Assembly: GCA_011390885.1 (NCBI GenBank)
Contig: JAABRO010000003.1
Coordinates: 1-64,000, forward strand
DNA from: Gemmatimonas sp.
GTDB taxonomy: Bacteria > Gemmatimonadota > Gemmatimonadetes > Gemmatimonadales > Gemmatimonadaceae
Direction of reading: 5' to 3'
Length of the DNA stretch: 64,000 nucleotides
Shown here: positions 41,500 through 50,957 of the stretch, piece by piece
How positions within the stretch are numbered: position 1 is the stretch's first letter
Layout of the letters: the number at the start of each line of letters is the position of its first letter
Made by a program: the position numbers and the translations under genes
The notes under the pieces: model-generated
What the model saw: the letters and a program-made list of their open reading frames with translations, nothing else
Database searches by the model: none
Told to the model about the DNA's origin: nothing

Positions 41500-44400
41500 A
41501 TGCCGATGCGCTCGCGCTTCCTGTCGCTCCCGCCGCTGTGGATCGTCACGGTGGCATCGCTGCTGCTGGCCGCGGGCTGTGCCGCGGGCCGCGACGGAGA
41601 TGCCGGCATCGGCGTGGTGGCGCCCGCATCGATCACCCTGCCTGCGCCGGCGATCACCCTCGCATCGATCGGCGGCACCGATGCCCTCCAGGCCATCGTC
41701 CGCGACGCCAATGGCGCCGCTTTGCCGACGGCCAGCGTGAGCTGGCACAGCGACGCACCCGCCGTCGCCATCGTCTCGGGCAGCGGCGCCAGTGCCACGG
41801 TCACGGCCACAGGCCGAGGCGTCGCCGTCGTCACCGCCCGCTCGAGCGGCATGACCAGCAGCGTCACCGTGTTCGTGCGCACACCGACCGGTGTGACCGT
41901 GCTGCCGGATGCAGCCACCGTGCGGGTCGGGGGCAGCACGCCCCTTGTCGCGTCAGTGCGTGGCGAAGCGGGCGTGTCCGCGGCGGTCACCTGGTCGAGC
42001 GCATCACCGGCCGTCGCCAGCGTGGGCGCCGACGGCGTCGTCACGGGCGTCAGCATCGGCACCACCGTGGTGACGGCGCGCAGTGTCAGCGACCCGCGCG
42101 TCACAGGCAGTGCCACGATCACCGTCACCCCCGCACGCGGCTTGCGCCTCACACCGGCCGAGTTGCAGCTCGGACGCGACGAGTCCCGACCGATCACGGC
42201 CGATGTGACGGTCGGTCCTGGTGAGTCGACCGACGTCACCTGGCGCTCCAGCCGCCCGCTCGTCGCCACCGTCTCCGACCGCGGCATCGTCACCGGCGTG
42301 AGCGTCGGCGACGCCATCATCACGGCGCGCTCCATCGCCGACACCACGCTCCGGGACTCGGTGCGCGTGCGCGTCGTGCCGATCGTGCGCAGCATCGTCA
42401 TCGCTCCCGACAGTGCCCTGCTCCGCACCGGTCAGACGCTCACCTTCACCGCGGCGACGGTGGTCGATTCCGGCGTCTCCGGCGCGATCGCCTGGTCCTC
42501 CTCGAACGCGGCCGTCGCCACGATCAATGCGGCGGGCATTGCCACTGCCGTCGGCCTCGGCACGACCACCATTCGCGCACGCGCCATGGCCGACACGTCG
42601 CGCGTCGCCGAGGCCACGCTGCGCGTGGAGCCGCGTCCGGTGCAGCTGCTGCTCGGCACCCGCGCGCTCGGCCTCACGATCGGGCGCACGTCCAACCTGT
42701 CCGCAACGGTCGCGGGCGACCCGGGCATCTCCACGGCGGTGTTGTGGAGCAGCCGCGACCCGGCGGTTGCGACCGTCAGCGCCAGCGGCATGGTCACGGC
42801 GACCGGACGTGGTGTCACGCGCGTGATCGCCCAGGCCGTCGCCGATCCGAACGCCCGGGACTCGCTCCTCGTCACCGTCACCCCACAGCTGGCCACGGCA
42901 TGGCGCAGCGAACGCATCGGTGGCCCGCTGATCGAGGACATCGTCTCACTCTGGGCGGTGAATGCATCGCTCGCGTACGCCGTGAATGCGCCGGGTGACG
43001 TGTATCGCTGGGATGGCACCGCCTGGTCGGTGGCGGCGCGTGGCGCGCAGTTCAACACGAGCTTCACGGCCGTACATGGCGTCACCCCCGAGGCGATCAC
43101 CGCCGTGGGAACGCGCGGCGTCATCGCGCGCTTCGACGGCAACGGCTGGACGGCCACGCCGTCTGGCACGACGTCCGACCTCTCGGATGTGTGGATGACG
43201 GGCACGCGAAGCGCGTGGGCGGTGGGAGCGGGCGGCACCGCACTGCGCCTGCGCAACGATGCCTGGTCACCCACCGACGCCGGCACGACCGCAACACTGC
43301 GCGCGGTGTCGGGAAGCGACACGGAGGCGTTCGCCGTGGGCGACGGTGGCACGGTGCGCCGATTCGTGCAGGAGCAATGGGTGACCGTGGGGTCCGGCAC
43401 CACCGAGGTCCTGCGGGACGTGCTCGTGCCTGGTGGAGGCGCGGCCGTGTACGTGGCAGGGAACCGAGGCATCGTGCTGCGATGGAACGGCCAGTTCTTC
43501 GAGCGCGAGCAGACCGGCACGACGGCACCGCTGATCGCCCTCGCCAGCGCCCCCGGCGGCTCGGTGCTCGCCAGCGGTGACGGCGTCGTGCTCACGCGCA
43601 TCGGCAGCAGTTGGAGCGAGCAGGATGTGCCCTACCGCACGCGCTTCGGTGCCGTCGCGGTCGAGGTCGGCGGCGCCTTGTGGGTTGGGGGGCAGCGCGG
43701 GTTGGTGCTGCGCAGCGACGTCGCTGGTGCGTGGTCCACGCTCAACCTCACGCCTGACCTGCTCGACGTGTGGCGCACCAGCGCCACGCATGCGATCGCG
43801 GTCGGCGAGCTCGGCTTCATCTTCCGGTACGACGGCTCATCCTGGATGCGGCAGCCAGCCCCCACCCTGGAGCGGCTCAACACCGTCTGGGCGGCGAGCC
43901 CCGGCGTCGCGTTCGCGGCCGGCGACAATGGCGAGTTGCTGCGATGGAACGGGACGACCTGGTCGAGGCAGCCGTCGCCCACCTCAGCACACATCTACGC
44001 GATGTGGGGGGCCGACGCGGACGCCGTGTGGGCGGTCGCCGAGGGCGGCGAGATCCTGCACTGGAATGGCGTGACCTGGCGCGTCGCGGAAACGGTCGCG
44101 AGCACGCTCTATGCAATTCACGGCACCAGCCGCACCGATGTGTCCGCGGTGGGCCTCGACGGGGCGGCCGTTCACTGGAACGGGACGCGCTGGAACGCGC
44201 GCAGCACGGAGACCACCCACCTGCTCGTGGGCGTGTGGGCGTCGCCGAGCGGGACTGTGCTTGCGGTCGGAGCGCGCAACTTCGCCGACGGCGTCGCGAT
44301 CCGCTACGATGGTGCACGGTGGACCAACGTACCGCTTCCGACGAGCCGCGTGCCCAGCGCGGTGTGGGGCGCCGTGGACACCGACGTGTACGCGGTGGGT

Positions 44401-44691
44401 GACCAGGGCAGCATCATGCGCTTCGACGGGACAGGATGGCAACTGATGACGGCCGGCACGACCGAGTTCCTCTGGGCCGTCTCGGGCGCACCGGACGCCG
44501 TCGGCGGTGGGCTGGTCGTGGGCGTGAACGGCACCGTGCTCCGCGCGGAGAACGGAAGCGCGGCCACGGCACGCACGGTGTCTGCATCGGGAGTGGCACG
44601 GCGCGGCACGCTCGAACCGGCGCCGGGGGTCCAGCCACGGCGGGCAGGCGCGCTACCAAGTGGAGCGGCTCGAAGGCGCCGCGGCGGCTAG
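41500..44691 (+). CDS. Large surface lipoprotein with Big_2 domains and a C-terminal propeller-like repeat region
   Basis: A 1,063-residue protein. The lipobox LLLAAGC gives lipidated Cys27. About five bacterial Ig-like (Big_2) domains occupy ~45-455, each with a variant of AVTWSSASPAVASVGADGVVTG. The rest (~470-1030) carries many ~45-residue units of the type LxxVWxxxxxxAxAVGxxGxxxRxDGxxW, as in Ycf48-like or WD-like propellers. No enzymatic motif is visible. It is probably an outer-surface adhesion or sensing lipoprotein. The ATG is 2 bp after the aspartase stop codon; co-transcription is likely, although the functional link is unclear. The 3' end overlaps the convergent dacB gene by 4 bp. 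Confidence 0.88.
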   Translation: MPMRSRFLSLPPLWIVTVASLLLAAGCAAGRDGDAGIGVVAPASITLPAPAITLASIGGTDALQAIVRDANGAALPTASVSWHSDAPAVAIVSGSGASATVTATGRGVAVVTARSSGMTSSVTVFVRTPTGVTVLPDAATVRVGGSTPLVASVRGEAGVSAAVTWSSASPAVASVGADGVVTGVSIGTTVVTARSVSDPRVTGSATITVTPARGLRLTPAELQLGRDESRPITADVTVGPGESTDVTWRSSRPLVATVSDRGIVTGVSVGDAIITARSIADTTLRDSVRVRVVPIVRSIVIAPDSALLRTGQTLTFTAATVVDSGVSGAIAWSSSNAAVATINAAGIATAVGLGTTTIRARAMADTSRVAEATLRVEPRPVQLLLGTRALGLTIGRTSNLSATVAGDPGISTAVLWSSRDPAVATVSASGMVTATGRGVTRVIAQAVADPNARDSLLVTVTPQLATAWRSERIGGPLIEDIVSLWAVNASLAYAVNAPGDVYRWDGTAWSVAARGAQFNTSFTAVHGVTPEAITAVGTRGVIARFDGNGWTATPSGTTSDLSDVWMTGTRSAWAVGAGGTALRLRNDAWSPTDAGTTATLRAVSGSDTEAFAVGDGGTVRRFVQEQWVTVGSGTTEVLRDVLVPGGGAAVYVAGNRGIVLRWNGQFFEREQTGTTAPLIALASAPGGSVLASGDGVVLTRIGSSWSEQDVPYRTRFGAVAVEVGGALWVGGQRGLVLRSDVAGAWSTLNLTPDLLDVWRTSATHAIAVGELGFIFRYDGSSWMRQPAPTLERLNTVWAASPGVAFAAGDNGELLRWNGTTWSRQPSPTSAHIYAMWGADADAVWAVAEGGEILHWNGVTWRVAETVASTLYAIHGTSRTDVSAVGLDGAAVHWNGTRWNARSTETTHLLVGVWASPSGTVLAVGARNFADGVAIRYDGARWTNVPLPTSRVPSAVWGAVDTDVYAVGDQGSIMRFDGTGWQLMTAGTTEFLWAVSGAPDAVGGGLVVGVNGTVLRAENGSAATARTVSASGVARRGTLEPAPGVQPRRAGALPSGAARRRRGG

Positions 44692-46298
44692 CGCGAGAAC
44701 GCCGCCAGCGTCGGCCCCATCGCGTCGATCGTCTCGCGGGCGTTCCATCGGTCCACGCCGTTGTACAGGAAGGCAAAGGCGAGGATCTCGCCATTCTCCG
44801 CCGTGGCGTAGCCGGAGAGCGACACCACCTCGTTGGTCGTGCCGGTCTTGGCGTGCAGGTTGCCCTGCGCCGGCGTGTTGCGCATGCGCAGCCGCAGCGT
44901 TTCCGACTCGCCCGCCACCGGCAGCGATCCGTGGAACACGCCGGCCCACGGGGCGCGATGCGCATAGTCCATGAGCTGCACGAGCGCGCGCGGCGTCACC
45001 CGGTCGAGCACCGACAGGCCGCTGCCGTCCGAGGCCACCACATGCCCAGGGAGCACGCCCACGCGCCCCTCGAGGAAGGTGCGAAGCTGCGCGTACGCAT
45101 GCTCCGCCGTGCCGGGCTCCGCACGCTCGCGGCCGCGCGCCGCATTGCGGAAGATCTGCTCGGCGTAGTGGTTGATGCTCTCGCGATTCATCACCGACAC
45201 CAGGCGCGACAACGGCGGTGACGGCAGCGACGTGACCGGCGCCGCACCTGCGGGCGTTCGCCCCACGCGCACACGTCCCGTCACCGTGATGCCCTGCGCC
45301 CGCAGCGCCTCGGCGAACGCGCCGGCCGTGAACGTCACCGGGTCACTGACCACCAGCTGCACGCGATGCGGCGAGGCGCTCGCCCCGATCGTGCCGGTCA
45401 CCACCACCTGCGTCTCGCCCACCATGCGCACGGTCACGCGCGCGGCACGCCCGGCCACCACCCGCACGCTCGAGACCACCTGCAGCCCCGAACTCGCCGG
45501 CTCGAGCCGCACCGACGCCTCGCCCCGCTGCGGGTAGACGCCCACGATCACGATGTTCTCGTTGAGCGACAGCGCGCTGAACGGTGCCGCATAGGCCGCT
45601 CCGGCATAGCGCGTGAGCCACCCGTCGGGAATGCGGCGCCCCTCCATGCCCGTGGCATCGGCCACGATGTCGCCTTCCACGCGCGTGACGCCCGCCCCCG
45701 CCACGAAGCGCGCGAGCAGCTCCATTGGCGCCTCGGGACCTCCGCGCACGAAGCGCGGCGACAGCCCGGGATCACCGTCGCCCCGGAGGATCAGGTCGCC
45801 GCGCACCACGCCGTCGCTGCCCAGCGGTCCGTCGCGCAGCACGTCGGTGGAGAAGGTGTGGTCTGGACCGAGCCGGTCGAGCGCGAGTGCAGCCGTGAAC
45901 GTCTTCATCGTGGACGCCGGCACGAGCGGCGTGTCGGGCGCCATCGAGAACAGCGTGTCGCCATTGGTGAGCGACACCACCAGCGCGCCCCACTGCCCGT
46001 TGCGCGTGCGCGCCGAGAGCATGGTGGCGAGGTCGCTGGCGAGCGCCGGCGCACCGCGCGGCGACGTGAAGCGGAGCTCCGGCACGCGCGCGGGGGCCTT
46101 GGCCGGCGTGGCGCGGGTGGTGCGCGGCGGCGTCTTGCGGCGCGAGGGCGGCGCACTGCGCGACTGCTGCAGCACGAACGCGGCGCGGTGCGGAGCGGGC
46201 GACGGACCGGCGGCGGCCACATCGGTCGGCAGCGTGAACGCCAACGCCATCGCGGCGGCGCAAGCGAACATCGGACGTCGTGCAGCGAATGGGAGCAT
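44688..46298 (-). CDS. dacB: D-alanyl-D-alanine carboxypeptidase/endopeptidase (PBP4, S13 family)
   Basis: A 536-residue penicillin-binding protein that trims or cross-cleaves peptidoglycan peptides. A signal peptide (about 1-30) and a basic linker (about 45-72) precede the catalytic domain. Motifs are complete: S129-x-x-K132 in PASTMK, SxN in ESINHYAE (about 400), DGSGLS and KTG in HAKTGTTNEV (about 495). The inserted domains between SxxK and SxN are typical of DacB. The ATG is chosen at the start of the signal peptide; the open frame extends upstream only because of GC content. It follows the acyltransferase gene by 95 bp on the same strand. Confidence 0.95.
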   Translation of the reverse strand: MLPFAARRPMFACAAAMALAFTLPTDVAAAGPSPAPHRAAFVLQQSRSAPPSRRKTPPRTTRATPAKAPARVPELRFTSPRGAPALASDLATMLSARTRNGQWGALVVSLTNGDTLFSMAPDTPLVPASTMKTFTAALALDRLGPDHTFSTDVLRDGPLGSDGVVRGDLILRGDGDPGLSPRFVRGGPEAPMELLARFVAGAGVTRVEGDIVADATGMEGRRIPDGWLTRYAGAAYAAPFSALSLNENIVIVGVYPQRGEASVRLEPASSGLQVVSSVRVVAGRAARVTVRMVGETQVVVTGTIGASASPHRVQLVVSDPVTFTAGAFAEALRAQGITVTGRVRVGRTPAGAAPVTSLPSPPLSRLVSVMNRESINHYAEQIFRNAARGRERAEPGTAEHAYAQLRTFLEGRVGVLPGHVVASDGSGLSVLDRVTPRALVQLMDYAHRAPWAGVFHGSLPVAGESETLRLRMRNTPAQGNLHAKTGTTNEVVSLSGYATAENGEILAFAFLYNGVDRWNARETIDAMGPTLAAFSR

Positions 46299-46393
46299 GG
46301 CCACCGAGCAGAGGAGAAGACGCGTCGTACCCTGCCAATCTCGGCACGTGCCCGCGCTTCGTGCAACGCGGACACGTTCCGTCGCCCTGCCGT

Positions 46394-47584
46394 TCACACC
46401 TTCACCACGATGCCGCGGCGATGCAGTTGCACGAGAATCCCGTACCAGAGCAGCACGAAGCACAGCGCAAACGCCAGCGACGCCGGTTTCGGCGAAAGCC
46501 ACGAGGCGAACAGCTCGCGATGGATCAACGCCTGCAGCGACACGCGCGCTCCGTCCCTCTCGAAGACGATCATGCCGCCGATCAGTCGCGCCATGAGGCC
46601 GGAGCCGAGGAAGGCGACGAGCGGGTTGGTGCCGTACACCACGAAGAAACGCGTCCAGCCGCGCAGCCCGAGCCCGTCGATGAGCCAGAGACAGGTGGCC
46701 AGCGACACCGCCGCCATGCCACCCGTGAAGACCACGTACGAACTGGTCCAGAGCCCCTTGTTGATCGGAAACACCCACCCCCAGCAGAGGCCGATCACCA
46801 TGGCGATCGCGCCCACGGCGAACATCGCCGCGAGCCGGTCGCCGAGCGCGCGCTCCCGCTGCGCGAGCCACGCGCCGCAGAGGGCGCCGAGCAGCGCCGT
46901 GGCCACGGCAGGCAGCGTGGAGAGCAGCCCTTCCGGGTCCCACGTGCGGCTGCCGCTCCAGAGGTGCGCCTCGCCGAGCACGCGCCGATCGAACCAGGCG
47001 CTGAGCACCTGCGACGGCTCGTCGAGCAGCGCGGCGCCCAACTGGCCGGTGCCGGGTACCGGCACGAGCGTCATGAGCGCCCAGTAACCCAGCAGCAGCC
47101 CGGCGGCCACGGCGGCCTGGCCTCGCCACGCGAAGCGCAGCGTGACGAGTCCCGCGAGCGTGTACGCCAACCCGATGCGCTGCAGCACGCCCATGATGCG
47201 CAGGTGCGCGAGACGGTGCAGCACCTTGTCCCCGAACGAGGCGTCCGCGAGTTCCGCGCTCGGCGTGTACGTCCAGCCCGGAAACCAGGTGAGGAAGAGA
47301 CCGCAGGCGAAGATGAGCGCGCCGCGTCGGATGACCTGTCGCACGAGCACGGCGGTGTCATCGCCGCGAGCCCGACGCGCCGAGAGCGACAGGTGCGTGG
47401 TGATGCCGACGATGAACAGGAAGAACGGGAAGATCAGGTCGGTGGGCGTCCAGCCATGCCACGCCGCGTGCGCGAGCGGCGGGTAGATCGCTCCCCAGCT
47501 GCCGGGGTTGTTCACGAGCAGCATGCCGGCCACCGTCATGCCCCGGAAGACATCGAGGGCCAGCAGCCGCTCGCGCGTGTTCAT
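46394..47584 (-). CDS. NagX/HGSNAT-like multi-pass membrane acyltransferase
   Basis: A 396-residue membrane protein with about ten transmembrane helices. It begins RLLALDVFRGMTVAGMLLVNNPG and continues with GWTPTDLIFPFFLFIVG, both hallmarks of the heparan-alpha-glucosaminide N-acetyltransferase/DUF5009 (NagX) group. Relatives transfer acetyl groups to glucosamine across the membrane; the bacterial ones are linked to amino-sugar or cell-wall recycling. The neighbouring dacB is compatible with a peptidoglycan role, though this is inference. The ATG overlaps the preceding lipoprotein stop codon (ATGA). Confidence 0.9.
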   Translation of the reverse strand: MNTRERLLALDVFRGMTVAGMLLVNNPGSWGAIYPPLAHAAWHGWTPTDLIFPFFLFIVGITTHLSLSARRARGDDTAVLVRQVIRRGALIFACGLFLTWFPGWTYTPSAELADASFGDKVLHRLAHLRIMGVLQRIGLAYTLAGLVTLRFAWRGQAAVAAGLLLGYWALMTLVPVPGTGQLGAALLDEPSQVLSAWFDRRVLGEAHLWSGSRTWDPEGLLSTLPAVATALLGALCGAWLAQRERALGDRLAAMFAVGAIAMVIGLCWGWVFPINKGLWTSSYVVFTGGMAAVSLATCLWLIDGLGLRGWTRFFVVYGTNPLVAFLGSGLMARLIGGMIVFERDGARVSLQALIHRELFASWLSPKPASLAFALCFVLLWYGILVQLHRRGIVVKV

Positions 47585-48144
47585 GCGCCGCCGGCGAGCG
47601 TGGCGTCGGTGACTTTCCAGGCGCTCGGGTCCCCGATGATGCACGAGACGGTGTACGCCTTCTCGGGGCTCTCGGTGCCGTGCGAGGGGCCCCCGATGTA
47701 GCGCCCGCCCACCCGCACGGTCCAGGTGCCGTCGCCGTGATCGGTCTGCTCGCGCACCACGACGAGCATGTTCGTCCACGCGCCGTCGCCTTCGAGCTTG
47801 GCGCGCATCTGCGCCTGCATGGCCGGATCGGGGAGCCAGAAGAACAGCGGCCCCTTGCGGGACACGACGCTCTCGGCGGCCTGCGGCAGCGCGGAATCGG
47901 TGGTGGCGGCCGTGAGGAACCGCTCGGGCTTGGGATCGGCAGCGCCGATGAAGTCGGTGACGGCGAGCGCCACCGGCGTCGGCGTGGCCGAGAGACAGGC
48001 CGTGGCCGGATCAGGCGGCGGTGGCTCCTCGTTGCTGGCCTCCTGACGCTCCGGGGCGCCGCCGCAAGCAAGGAGCGCGGCGGACATCGCGCCCGCGAGG
48101 AGTGGTCGCCATTGGGCCGTCGAGCGGGAACGGAGGGGGGCCAT
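47581..48144 (-). CDS. Lipoprotein of unknown function
   Basis: A 187-residue protein. The lipobox ALLAC gives lipidated Cys27, followed by a Glu/Pro-rich linker. The rest looks like a small alpha/beta domain, with GDGTWTVRVGGRYIG (about 148-162) and a terminal beta region. I do not recognise a family, and no catalytic motif is visible. The stop codon overlaps the acyltransferase start by 4 bp, so the two are coupled and may act together in the envelope. The ATG at 48144 is preferred over one 15 codons upstream because it gives a standard lipoprotein signal. Confidence 0.78.
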   Translation of the reverse strand: MAPLRSRSTAQWRPLLAGAMSAALLACGGAPERQEASNEEPPPPDPATACLSATPTPVALAVTDFIGAADPKPERFLTAATTDSALPQAAESVVSRKGPLFFWLPDPAMQAQMRAKLEGDGAWTNMLVVVREQTDHGDGTWTVRVGGRYIGGPSHGTESPEKAYTVSCIIGDPSAWKVTDATLAGGA

Positions 48145-48352
48145 GCGAGTATTGCTTAGGGTGGGCAGCGATGGGAGCGTCGCTCCCAATCTGGGACGTT
48201 GGGGCCGCTCGGCGCTATACGGCCCTCCCCGCCTCTGGCGCTCGCCGCCGCCCGACTGAAGATTCTGCAGTTCCCCCCCCTCGCGTCACCGCACCGGGCC
48301 GTCCCGGGCAGGTGGCCCCCCTGCCAGTTCGTTCCCCTGGAGGTAGTCGCGT

Positions 48353-48844
48353 ATGTCGACAGAGCGCAATTCGGTCGTGCGGGAAGGTGTATCCGCCGGC
48401 CTCATCGGAGCGACCGCCATCGCCGTGTGGTTCGGCGTCCTCGACGCGGTGGCCGGCCAGCTGCTCGCCACGCCGATCATGCTCGGCTCCTCGCTCGCCA
48501 CGCTCTTCACCGGCAGTGCCGCGCCCGATCCGGCGGCCGCGTTCCTGCTCTACACGGTGTTCCACTTCGGCATGTTCACCGCGATCGGGCTGTTCTTCGC
48601 GTGGGTGGTGAGCCTCGCCGAGGAGGCGCCGTCGGCGCTGATCGGCTTCACCGGTCTGTTCGTGATGTTCGAGGTGGGCTGGGTGGGGTGGACGACGGTG
48701 CTGGCGCAGGGATTCGGGGAGCTCACCTGGCTGCAGGTGTTCATCGCGAACCTGATCGGTGCGGCGGCAATGGGCTACTACATGTACCGCCAGCATCCCG
48801 CGCTGCCGCGTCGTGTTCGGCAGGTGCTGGTGGCGGCGGAGTAG
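48353..48844 (+). CDS. Small four-helix integral membrane protein
   Basis: A 163-residue inner-membrane protein with four predicted transmembrane helices (about 14-35, 63-88, 95-118 and 124-142). It has short charged ends and no catalytic residues that I can recognise. A GGAGG ribosome-binding site lies nine bases before the ATG. It is divergent from the lipoprotein gene and convergent with the cta operon; a 43 bp perfect palindrome follows the stop codon. Nothing in the sequence indicates its role. Confidence 0.8.
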   Translation: MSTERNSVVREGVSAGLIGATAIAVWFGVLDAVAGQLLATPIMLGSSLATLFTGSAAPDPAAAFLLYTVFHFGMFTAIGLFFAWVVSLAEEAPSALIGFTGLFVMFEVGWVGWTTVLAQGFGELTWLQVFIANLIGAAAMGYYMYRQHPALPRRVRQVLVAAE

Positions 48845-48863
48845 CCGCACCACCCTGGAGATG

Positions 48864-48906
48864 CGCGAAGGGCGCGACGCCGATGATCGGCGTCGCGCCC
48901 TTCGCG
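48864..48906. terminator. Bidirectional hairpin between convergent genes
   Basis: Twenty-one bases from CGCGAAGGGCGCGACGCC onward are mirrored exactly around one central base. The stem can serve both the rightward membrane-protein gene and the leftward ctaG end. No T-run on either side. Confidence 0.6.
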
Positions 48907-48955
48907 TATGCAGCCGCCGCCGTGCGTCGACTTCCGCCACTGACCGCCGCGGCCG

Positions 48956-49891
48956 TCAGTCCCCCGCGACCGCCACCGGCGTGCCGGGGAGCGCGCTCGC
49001 CCCGCCCACGTCTTCCAGCGTGTCCTCCGCGTCGCGGTTGGACCACTTGAAGAAGACGACCGTCATCACGGCGTAGAAGAACACGCCGCCGGGAATCCAC
49101 ATGATGAGCCCGCCGTACTGCTGGTCGGCGAGCGGCGAGATGCCCCAGATGCGTGGAGCGATCGCGTACGCCGGGTAGAGCAGCGCGTCGGCCATCACGA
49201 TGTAGATCGACACGACCGACATCGGGATCACCATGAGGAAGCAGAACAGCATCTGCCCCGGGAACGCCAGCCGCGGCAGCTCCGCGACGCGACTCGCGAG
49301 CGGCCACCACATGAGCACCGACGTGCTGATGAACATGAGGTGCTGCACGATGTGCACGGCGTGATACTCGAGCGCCGCGTTGTACATGGGCGGCAGGTGC
49401 CACACCGCGAGCACCACGTTGAACCAGAGGAAGGTGCTTGCCGTGGACGTGAGCGAGCGCGCCAGCCGGCCCAACAGTGGCACGCGCAGCAGCGGGCGCA
49501 GCATCCAGCCGGGCGTGCCGTAGAGCAGCAGCGGCGGCACGACGAGCGTGAGGATGAGGTGCTGCACCATGTGCGCGCTGAACAGGTAATAGTCGCTCAG
49601 GTCGTGCAGCGGCCCGTTCAGCGTGAAGAAGATGAGCGCGATCGCGTGGAAGAACGCGGCGCGCTGCGCGAGGCTCGGCCCGTCGGCGTCCGCATCGGGT
49701 GCGGGCGTGCCGGTGAGGGCATCGCCGCGCGCGCGCGGAGGCAGCGGCAGGGCCGGCTGGAGGTCGAGCGCCGACGGCCCGCGCTTCGCTCGCCAGAGGT
49801 AGAGCGCCGCGAGGGCCGTCAAGCCGATCACCGTGCTCGGGTGGAGCGTGAAGCTCCGCCCGAGGTCCACGGCGGGGTGCAGCAGGTACAT
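48956..49891 (-). CDS. ctaG: Cytochrome c oxidase assembly protein, caa3_CtaG type
   Basis: A 311-residue membrane protein with about seven or eight helices. Family features include ALIFFTLNGPLHDLSDYYLFSAHMVQHLIL (about 92-120) and the later HAVHIVQHLMFISTSVLMWW (about 185-205), with histidines likely involved in copper handling. In Bacillus this family is needed for assembly or activity of caa3 oxidase. It is the last gene of the leftward cta operon, 18 bp after ctaF, which fits that role. Confidence 0.92.
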   Translation of the reverse strand: MYLLHPAVDLGRSFTLHPSTVIGLTALAALYLWRAKRGPSALDLQPALPLPPRARGDALTGTPAPDADADGPSLAQRAAFFHAIALIFFTLNGPLHDLSDYYLFSAHMVQHLILTLVVPPLLLYGTPGWMLRPLLRVPLLGRLARSLTSTASTFLWFNVVLAVWHLPPMYNAALEYHAVHIVQHLMFISTSVLMWWPLASRVAELPRLAFPGQMLFCFLMVIPMSVVSIYIVMADALLYPAYAIAPRIWGISPLADQQYGGLIMWIPGGVFFYAVMTVVFFKWSNRDAEDTLEDVGGASALPGTPVAVAGD

Positions 49892-49909
49892 GGTCGGTCG
49901 GGTGACCGC

Positions 49910-50263
49910 CTAGCTCAGCAGGCCCAGGCGGATGGACAGCTTGCTGAAGAGGAACATCAGGCCGATGAGCGTGAGCGCCGCCACGATGAGCGGGCCCGTG
50001 AACAGCGACCGGAAGAGCTTGTGGTCGTACTTGAGGTGCATGTAGTACATGACCACGAGCACGAACTTGATCGTGGACAGCGTGAGCATGCTGGGCACAT
50101 ACACCCACGACGTTTCCCACGCCGGGATGTAGAAGGCGGACACCTCGACCGCAGTGATCACGAACAGGATCACCGCAATCTTCCAGTAGGTGGACCAGCC
50201 CGGGTGCTCGTGCCCGTCGACGTGGGCCGCGTGGCCCGCGGCAGCAGCGGATTCGATGGCCAT
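49910..50263 (-). CDS. ctaF: Cytochrome c oxidase subunit IV
   Basis: A 117-residue protein with three transmembrane helices (about 25-45, 52-75 and 86-108). It has the STYWKIAVILFVITAVEV and KFVLVVMYYMHLKYD motifs characteristic of the CtaF/CyoD-like subunit IV of bacterial haem-copper oxidases. It stabilises the oxidase complex and has no cofactor. The His-rich N-terminus is not unusual. The start is 7 bp after the subunit III stop codon, within the ctaCDEFG operon. Confidence 0.93.
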   Translation of the reverse strand: MAIESAAAAGHAAHVDGHEHPGWSTYWKIAVILFVITAVEVSAFYIPAWETSWVYVPSMLTLSTIKFVLVVMYYMHLKYDHKLFRSLFTGPLIVAALTLIGLMFLFSKLSIRLGLLS

Positions 50264-50270
50264 GCGGTGC

Positions 50271-50957
50271 CTACTTGATGAGGTACACGAGAGTGAAGAT
50301 CACGATCCAGATCACGTCCACGAAGTGCCAGTACAGGGCGGCGATGTCCACGTTGGTGGCGTCGCTCGGCTGCAGCCCGCGCTTGTAGTCGATGGCCAGG
50401 AGCGAGAAGAGCCAGCACACGCCGACGGCCACGTGCGCGCCGTGGAAGCCCGTGAGCGTGAAGAAGCTCGAGCCGAACAGGTTGGTGCGGATGCTCAGCC
50501 CTTCGCGGATGAACGCGGTGAACTCGAACGCCTGGAAGCCGAGGAACGCCGTGCCCATGAGGCAGGTCATCCACAGCCACAGCTTGCTGGAGCCGAGGAT
50601 CTTCTCGCCGAGCGTGACCTTGGGGAGGTTCTTGTTCTGCACGGCGGCCAGCGCGAGCACCATGGCGAACGACGACATCAGCAGCACGAAGGTGGAGGCC
50701 GACGTGACGGGAATGTCGAGAATCGCCGGGAAGGCCTTGCCGGACACCGGGTCGGTCCACGGCTCGTGCGGGAAGGGGCCCTTGATCGAGCGCCCCTTGT
50801 ACACGAGGTAGGTCGAGATCAGCGAGGCGAACAGCATGCACTCGGACCCGATGAAGGTCCAGATCGCGATCTTGCGGTTGTCGAGCCCGAGCGTGGTGTA
50901 GTGGTGCCCGTGGCCGTGCGCGGCGTCGCCCGCGGCGGGGAGTGTCGTGGCGGTCAT
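50271..50957 (-). CDS. ctaE: Cytochrome c oxidase subunit III
   Basis: A 228-residue subunit III with five transmembrane helices, the short form typical of caa3/SoxM-type oxidases. Family features include KIAIWTFIGSECMLFASLIS (about 30-50), FTLTGFHGAHVAVGVCWL (about 165-182) and the terminal WHFVDVIWIVIFTLVYLIK. The fused or separate subunit III contributes to proton-pump stability. Its ATG directly follows the ctaD stop codon (TAGATG). Confidence 0.95.
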   Translation of the reverse strand: MTATTLPAAGDAAHGHGHHYTTLGLDNRKIAIWTFIGSECMLFASLISTYLVYKGRSIKGPFPHEPWTDPVSGKAFPAILDIPVTSASTFVLLMSSFAMVLALAAVQNKNLPKVTLGEKILGSSKLWLWMTCLMGTAFLGFQAFEFTAFIREGLSIRTNLFGSSFFTLTGFHGAHVAVGVCWLFSLLAIDYKRGLQPSDATNVDIAALYWHFVDVIWIVIFTLVYLIK

